Part shown: one piece after another, positions 60,226 to 64,000 of the stretch | Numbering within the stretch: position 1 is the stretch's first letter | Layout: each line of letters begins with the position of its first letter | NCBI RefSeq assembly: GCF_000718555.1 | Contig: NZ_JOAN01000006.1 | Coordinates: 186,001 to 250,000 of the forward strand | Direction of reading: 5' to 3' | Length of the DNA: 64,000 bases | Origin: Micromonospora chokoriensis | Lineage (GTDB): Bacteria; Actinomycetota; Actinomycetes; Mycobacteriales; Micromonosporaceae | Program-made: the position numbers and the translations under genes | The notes under the pieces: model-generated | Database searches by the model: none | The model's input: the letters and a program-made list of their open reading frames with translations, nothing else | Told to the model about the DNA's origin: nothing

Positions 60226-61226
60226 TGCGCGCAGGTGTTGTCGACGTGCACACGCACGTCGTACCCAAGGGTTGGCCGGACCTCGGTGCGGCGTGCGGCG
60301 GGTCCGGTTGGCCGTGGTTGCGGGTCGACTCCGAGCGGGCCGCCATGATCATGGTGGGGGAGTCGGAGTTCCGCCCGGTCGGCGCCGAGTGCTGGGACGC
60401 GTCGCGCCGACTGGCCGACATGGACGCCGACGGCGTGGCCGTGCAGGTGGTTTCGCCCACGCCGGTCTTCTTCAGCTACGACCGCCCGGCCGACCAGGCG
60501 GTGAAGGTCGCCCGGATCTTCAACGACCTGACCCTGGAGGTCACCGCCGCCGGCGGTGACCGGCTGGTGCCGTTCTGCCAGGTGCCGCTCCAGGACCCGG
60601 ACGCCGCCTGCGCCGAGTTGGATCGCAGCCTCGCCGCCGGGCACGTGGGCGTGGAGATCGGCAACCACGTCGGCGACCGGGACCTGGACGACGCTGGCGT
60701 GGTCACCTTCCTCCAGCACTGTGCCGAGGTGGGCGCACCCGTCTTCGTCCACCCGTGGGACATGCCGGGTGGGCCGCGACTGGACCGCTGGATGGCCCGT
60801 TGGCTCACCGGGATGCCCGCCGAGACGCACCTGTCGGTGCTGGCGATGATCCTCGGCGGCGTCTTCGACCGGGTGCCCGAGACGCTGCGGATCTGCTTCG
60901 CGCACGGTGGCGGCAGCTTCCCGTTCTGGCTCGGCCGTGCCGACAATGCCTGGCACCGCCGTGGCGACCTGGTCCGGGGTGCGTCCGCCGGCCCGCCCAG
61001 CAGCTACCTCGACCGGTTCAGCGTCGACTCGGTGGTCTTCGCGCCGCCTGCGCTGCGGCTGCTGGTCGACACGCTGGGGGAGGACCGGGTGCTGGTCGGC
61101 AGCGACTACCCGTACCCGCTGGGCGAACGGCCGGCCGGCGCGGTGGTCCACGCGGCCGACTTCCTCACCGACGACCAACGCGACAAGCTGCTCTCCCGCA
61201 ACGCGCTGCGCTTCCTGCACGGCTGA
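60225..61226 (+). CDS. nbaD: 2-Amino-3-carboxymuconate-6-semialdehyde decarboxylase (ACMSD)
   Basis: A 333-residue zinc amidohydrolase-fold decarboxylase. Zinc ligands: VVDVHTHVVPKGW (His9, His11), a His in APVFVHPWDMPGG, and Asp in LVGSDYPYPLGE; HGGGSFPFWLGR supplies the conserved second-shell His. It removes the 3-carboxylate, diverting the intermediate away from quinolinate (hence NAD) and toward 2-aminomuconate semialdehyde. ATG 60225 overlaps the dioxygenase stop by one base. An 81-nt gap follows before the amidase gene. Confidence 0.92.
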   Translation: MRAGVVDVHTHVVPKGWPDLGAACGGSGWPWLRVDSERAAMIMVGESEFRPVGAECWDASRRLADMDADGVAVQVVSPTPVFFSYDRPADQAVKVARIFNDLTLEVTAAGGDRLVPFCQVPLQDPDAACAELDRSLAAGHVGVEIGNHVGDRDLDDAGVVTFLQHCAEVGAPVFVHPWDMPGGPRLDRWMARWLTGMPAETHLSVLAMILGGVFDRVPETLRICFAHGGGSFPFWLGRADNAWHRRGDLVRGASAGPPSSYLDRFSVDSVVFAPPALRLLVDTLGEDRVLVGSDYPYPLGERPAGAVVHAADFLTDDQRDKLLSRNALRFLHG

Positions 61227-61307
61227 GCCCAGGCGTCCGGTTGGTCCGTTTCCGATCGCCAGCGCGTGTCGGCTGCACGGAGGGCTGACGGCCGGCAGGA
61301 TGACGGG

Positions 61308-62771
61308 ATGGCCGAGCCGCACGACCTGACCGCGTTGGAGCAGGCCGCCGCGATCACCCGCGGCGAGCTGACCAGCGTCGACCTGGTCGAGCATGCCCTG
61401 AGCCGGGTGGCGGCGCTCGGCGACACCGTGGGGGCGTTCGTGACCGTCACGCCGGAGCTCGCCCGGCAGGCCGCACGCGCCGCCGACGCCGTGCCGATCG
61501 AGGAGCGCGGCCCACTGCACGGCGTGCCGACCGCGATCAAGGACCTGACCCTCACCGCCGGGGTCCGCACCACCTTCGGTTCGGCCGCCTTCCTCGACTT
61601 CGTCCCGCCGGTCGACGCCGACGTGGTCCGGTTCATCAAGGCCGCCGGTCTGGTCAGCCTGGGCAAGACGACCACCTCCGAGCTGGGCTGCTCGCTCTAC
61701 TCGGAGGGCCGGGTCGCGCCACCGGCCCGCAACCCGTGGCAGCTGGCGTACACGGCGGGTGGGTCCAGCGGCGGCGCGGCGGCGGCGGTCGCGGCCGGGC
61801 TGGTCCCGGTCGCCCAGGGCTCCGACGGCGGCGGGTCGCTGCGCATCCCGGCGTCGCTCTGCGGCCTGGTCGGCTACAAGCCCAGCCGCGGTCTCGTCTC
61901 CGGCGGGCCGATCGGCTCCGGCGCGTTCGGCCTGCCCACCAGCGGCCCACTCGGGCGGACGGTCACCGACGTCGCCGCGCTGCTCGACGTCATGGCCGTC
62001 CCGGTCGCCGGCGAGCCCTACCTGCCGCCGCCCGCGCCGCCCGGCGGCTACCTGGCCGTCGCGCGCCGGGCCGAGCCCGGCCCGCTGCGGATCGGCCGGT
62101 TCACCACGCCGATGCTCGCCGACGAGCCGGTGCACGCCGACTGCGTGGCCGCCGTGGACCGGGCCGCCGCGCTGCTCACGGCGGCCGGCCACGAGGTGGT
62201 CGAGGTGCCGCCGCCGCTCGGGCCGGCGGCGTGGCCGCTGTTCGAGATCCTCTGGTACGTGCTGGCGCTCAGCCCGGTGCCACCGCAGCGGGAATCGGAG
62301 CTGCTGCCGTTGACCCGACTGCTGCGGGCTCGGGGCGCCCAGATCTCCGCCGGCACCCTGGCCGCCACCCTCGGGGAGTTGCAGGCGCAGGTCCGCCTCG
62401 GTGCTCGCCGCACCGCTGGCTGCGACCTACTGCTCTGTCCCACCCTGGCCACCCCGCAGGCACCCGTCGGCTGGTTCACCGCCGACGCGGACCCGGCGGC
62501 CGACTTCGACCGGCAACGCCGGTTCTCGCCCTACTGCGCCATCTTCAACGTCACCGGCGATCCCTCCGTCTCCCTGCCGCTGGGCACCACGACCGACGGA
62601 CTGCCCGTCGGGGTGCTGCTCACCGGCCGGTACGGCGACGACGCGCGACTCATCGCGACCGCTGCGCAACTGGAGCACTCGAGTGACGGATGGGATCGGC
62701 ACCCCGCAATCTGGCGGGCCGTCGACTCCGCTAACGTGAATGGTGACGGAGTCGGGCGGTCGGCAGCATGA
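61308..62771 (+). CDS. Amidase-signature family hydrolase, pathway-associated
   Basis: A 487-residue amidase-signature enzyme with a full Lys-Ser-Ser triad: Lys78 (TAIKDLTL), Ser153 ([10 protein letters not shown]) and Ser177 ([11 protein letters not shown]), spaced as in the family. Substrate is not evident. It follows the ACMSD gene by 81 nt on the same strand. The operon has no recognisable kynurenine formamidase; this protein could hydrolyse N-formylkynurenine, though most formamidases are of other folds. ATG 61308 is in frame; no strong ribosome site. It could also be a housekeeping or unrelated amidase. Confidence 0.85.
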   Translation: MAEPHDLTALEQAAAITRGELTSVDLVEHALSRVAALGDTVGAFVTVTPELARQAARAADAVPIEERGPLHGVPTAIKDLTLTAGVRTTFGSAAFLDFVPPVDADVVRFIKAAGLVSLGKTTTSELGCSLYSEGRVAPPARNPWQLAYTAGGSSGGAAAAVAAGLVPVAQGSDGGGSLRIPASLCGLVGYKPSRGLVSGGPIGSGAFGLPTSGPLGRTVTDVAALLDVMAVPVAGEPYLPPPAPPGGYLAVARRAEPGPLRIGRFTTPMLADEPVHADCVAAVDRAAALLTAAGHEVVEVPPPLGPAAWPLFEILWYVLALSPVPPQRESELLPLTRLLRARGAQISAGTLAATLGELQAQVRLGARRTAGCDLLLCPTLATPQAPVGWFTADADPAADFDRQRRFSPYCAIFNVTGDPSVSLPLGTTTDGLPVGVLLTGRYGDDARLIATAAQLEHSSDGWDRHPAIWRAVDSANVNGDGVGRSAA

Positions 62772-62828
62772 TCGTCCATCCGACCCGGTTGTTCGAGGTC
62801 GTCCTTCTTCCGCCTGGGGGCGTTGGGA

Positions 62829-63143
62829 TTGTCTGTTACCGAGACGTTGCTGGTCTTCGTCGGCATCCCGTTGGCCGCGGTGCTGGTCATCGGCGGCCTG
62901 TCGTACGCCGGTAGCCGTGGGGGTGCCACCGGCGGTGGCGGTGGCGCCAAGCGCTACCGGCCAGGCCGGCCCTTCGACTTCACTCCGGTCTGGTTCCTGG
63001 GCCGCCCGGAGCAGCTGGCCGACTCGGCCGGCACCGCGCTGACGGCGGGGGCGCAGGCGCCCGCGCTGACCAGCCACAAGCTTGAGCAGGCCAGCGTCGA
63101 GGCGCCGGCCGGTGGAACCGGAGGCGCAAGTGACCGTTGGTGA
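62829..63143 (+). CDS. ctaJ: Cytochrome aa3 oxidase-associated membrane subunit CtaJ-like
   Basis: About 104 residues. One N-terminal membrane helix (ETLLVFVGIPLAAVLVIGGL) and a cytoplasmic part with RYRPGRPFDFTPVWFLGRPE, the motif of CtaJ-type small subunits of the actinobacterial bc1-aa3 supercomplex. The C-terminus is Ala/Gly-rich and disordered. The start is a TTG at 62829 (62823 is an alternative). It overlaps the DUF5130 gene by 14 nt. In mycobacteria the same pair of genes precedes pepN, matching the order here; that synteny is recalled, not computed. Confidence 0.7.
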   Translation: MSVTETLLVFVGIPLAAVLVIGGLSYAGSRGGATGGGGGAKRYRPGRPFDFTPVWFLGRPEQLADSAGTALTAGAQAPALTSHKLEQASVEAPAGGTGGASDRW

Positions 63144-63537
63144 GAAGCAGGCCGGGTCGGACAATCCGCCCGAGGTGCTGGACGGGCCGTTCTCGACCCG
63201 CCAGCTGCTGCGCATCGACGAGGCGTTGCGCCTGGCCGACCAGGGCACCGGCCTGGTCTTCTCGGTCTTCGTCGGCGGTCTCGACGAGCCGATCCGTGAG
63301 CACGCCCAGCGGCTGCACCGCCAGCTCGCCGACCCCGACAAGTCGGTGTTGATCGCCGTGTCGCCCAACCAGCGTCAGCTGGAGATCGTCACCGGGCGGT
63401 ACGCCCGCAAGCGCATCCCCGACACGTACGCCAAGCTGGCCGCGCTCTCCATGGCTGGCGCGTTCAGCGGCGGTGACCTGGCCGGCGGCATCATCAACGG
63501 TCTCGACCAGCTCGCCAGCCACGCCGGCAAGGGCTGA
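63130..63537 (+). CDS. DUF5130 (TPM-like) protein
   Basis: A 135-residue soluble protein. STRQLLRIDEALRLADQGTG, then LVFSVFVGGLDEPIREHAQ and VLIAVSPNQRQLEIVTGRYA follow the TPM-domain pattern (phosphatase-like fold seen in DUF5130). The C-terminal helix is Gly/Ala-rich (AGAFSGGDLAGGIINGLDQL). GTG 63130 lies inside the end of ctaJ; both are probably one operon. Function is unknown, possibly linked to respiratory complex assembly through its partner. Confidence 0.78.
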   Translation: MTVGEKQAGSDNPPEVLDGPFSTRQLLRIDEALRLADQGTGLVFSVFVGGLDEPIREHAQRLHRQLADPDKSVLIAVSPNQRQLEIVTGRYARKRIPDTYAKLAALSMAGAFSGGDLAGGIINGLDQLASHAGKG

Positions 63538-63565
63538 GCCACACAGACGACTCGCGGGCATGCAA

Positions 63566-63637
63566 GATCATGCTCGATCCAGGAAATAGGGGCCTCGGCT
63601 GCGGCTGAGGCCCCTATTTCCATGTTCGAGCACGGTC
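63566..63637. repeat. Palindromic repeat element, copy B
   Basis: GATCATGCTCGATC (63566-63579), 6 nt, then a perfect inner stem pairing 63583-63596 with 63607-63620, and an outer arm at 63624-63637 matching 11 of 14. Same layout as copy A (18897-18969). Between convergent genes, likely a two-way terminator. Confidence 0.78.
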
Positions 63638-63692
63638 TTCAGAAGTGCTGGTCCGGGTCCGGCGAGAACCCGCCGGCCCCGGACCACGCTGC

Positions 63693-64000
63693 TCAGGCGC
63701 TCTCGGCGTCCTTCGCGCGGGCCTTGAGGGCACGCACCACGCCGTCGCGGCCCTCGGCGACCAGCCGACGCAGCGGGCTGGGGTGCCCGTCACCGGCCAG
63801 CCACGCGTCGGTGGCCGCCACCGTGTCGTCCTGCACCAGGTAGGTCGGGTACGCCAGCTGGGCGAACTCCTGCGCCGGCTCGCTGTCCCGGGTGGCCCAC
63901 ACCTGAGCGACCGCCGCGAAGTACTTCTCCCGGTAGGGGGCGACGAGCTCCACCTGCGCCGGGTGGGCGAAGCCCTGCAACAGTGCCCGGTGACGCCAGT
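63693..64000 (-). CDS. pepN: Aminopeptidase N, C-terminal end (cut by window edge)
   Basis: The last about 101 residues of a protein that continues beyond the right edge. ELVAPYREKYFAAVAQVWAT, YLVQDDTVAATDAWLAGD and SPLRRLVAEGRDGVVRALKA match the ERAP1-like C-terminal helical domain of actinobacterial PepN (M1 family). The catalytic HEXXH-(18)-E motif lies outside the window. Convergent with the DUF5130 gene across the palindromic repeat. The order ctaJ-DUF5130-pepN supports the name. Confidence 0.8.
   Translation of the reverse strand, partial: WRHRALLQGFAHPAQVELVAPYREKYFAAVAQVWATRDSEPAQEFAQLAYPTYLVQDDTVAATDAWLAGDGHPSPLRRLVAEGRDGVVRALKARAKDAESA

Overview
The window reads as a high-GC actinobacterial chromosome, most likely Micromonospora or a close relative. 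Reasons: very high third-position GC, many GTG starts, leaderless promoters with a TANNNT box about 7 nt before the start codon, an actinobacterial gene set (SURF1, CtaJ, DUF5130, LigB-type ligase, GlbO globin, class F/E-type sortase) and cobalamin genes spread over several small operons.

1-12.3 kb is the right-hand part of a siphovirus-type prophage: head-tail connector, tail terminator, tail tube, tail chaperone pair with a likely +1 programmed frameshift, tape measure, minor tail proteins, lysin and holin. A regulatory and accessory end follows: an overlapping divergent promoter, a small HTH protein, an MmpS-like lipoprotein, a four-gene minus-strand operon of tiny proteins, and two GntR regulators sitting beside perfect palindromes. 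It ends at the 5' half of a tRNA-Arg(UCU) gene cut at the anticodon loop. No integrase lies inside the window.

12.5-34 kb is core chromosome: an alpha/beta hydrolase, a hibernation factor, an SSB paralogue behind two DnaA boxes, cobD-cobQ, rhodanese, a P-loop kinase, M48 and M20 peptidases, an ATP-dependent DNA ligase, SURF1, a CobB-like protein lacking its glutaminase cysteine, a GNAT, a bifunctional PBP, and cobC-cobT-cobA/cysG. 34-45.4 kb holds otsA with an otsB-GH15 fusion, ettA, a thioesterase, a YbjN-like protein, a group II truncated globin, an MFS transporter and an MscS channel.

45.4-48.5 kb is an irregular stretch: a frame-broken membrane protein gene, an orphan gene encoding an Mrr-like nuclease domain, a long coiled coil and four membrane helices, about 740 nt without a convincing gene, then a housekeeping HNH protein. 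A sortase and a candidate surface substrate follow.

50-62.8 kb is a nearly complete tryptophan meta-cleavage pathway. A divergent Lrp/AsnC regulator faces kynA, kynU, kmo, aminomuconate-semialdehyde dehydrogenase, dienoate hydratase, acetaldehyde dehydrogenase, hydroxy-oxovalerate aldolase, oxalocrotonate decarboxylase, a RidA deaminase, 3-hydroxyanthranilate dioxygenase, ACMS decarboxylase and an amidase. Most junctions overlap by 4 nt. Together they would take tryptophan to pyruvate and acetyl-CoA; only the formylkynurenine hydrolase is not obvious. The window closes with ctaJ, a DUF5130 gene and the 3' end of pepN.
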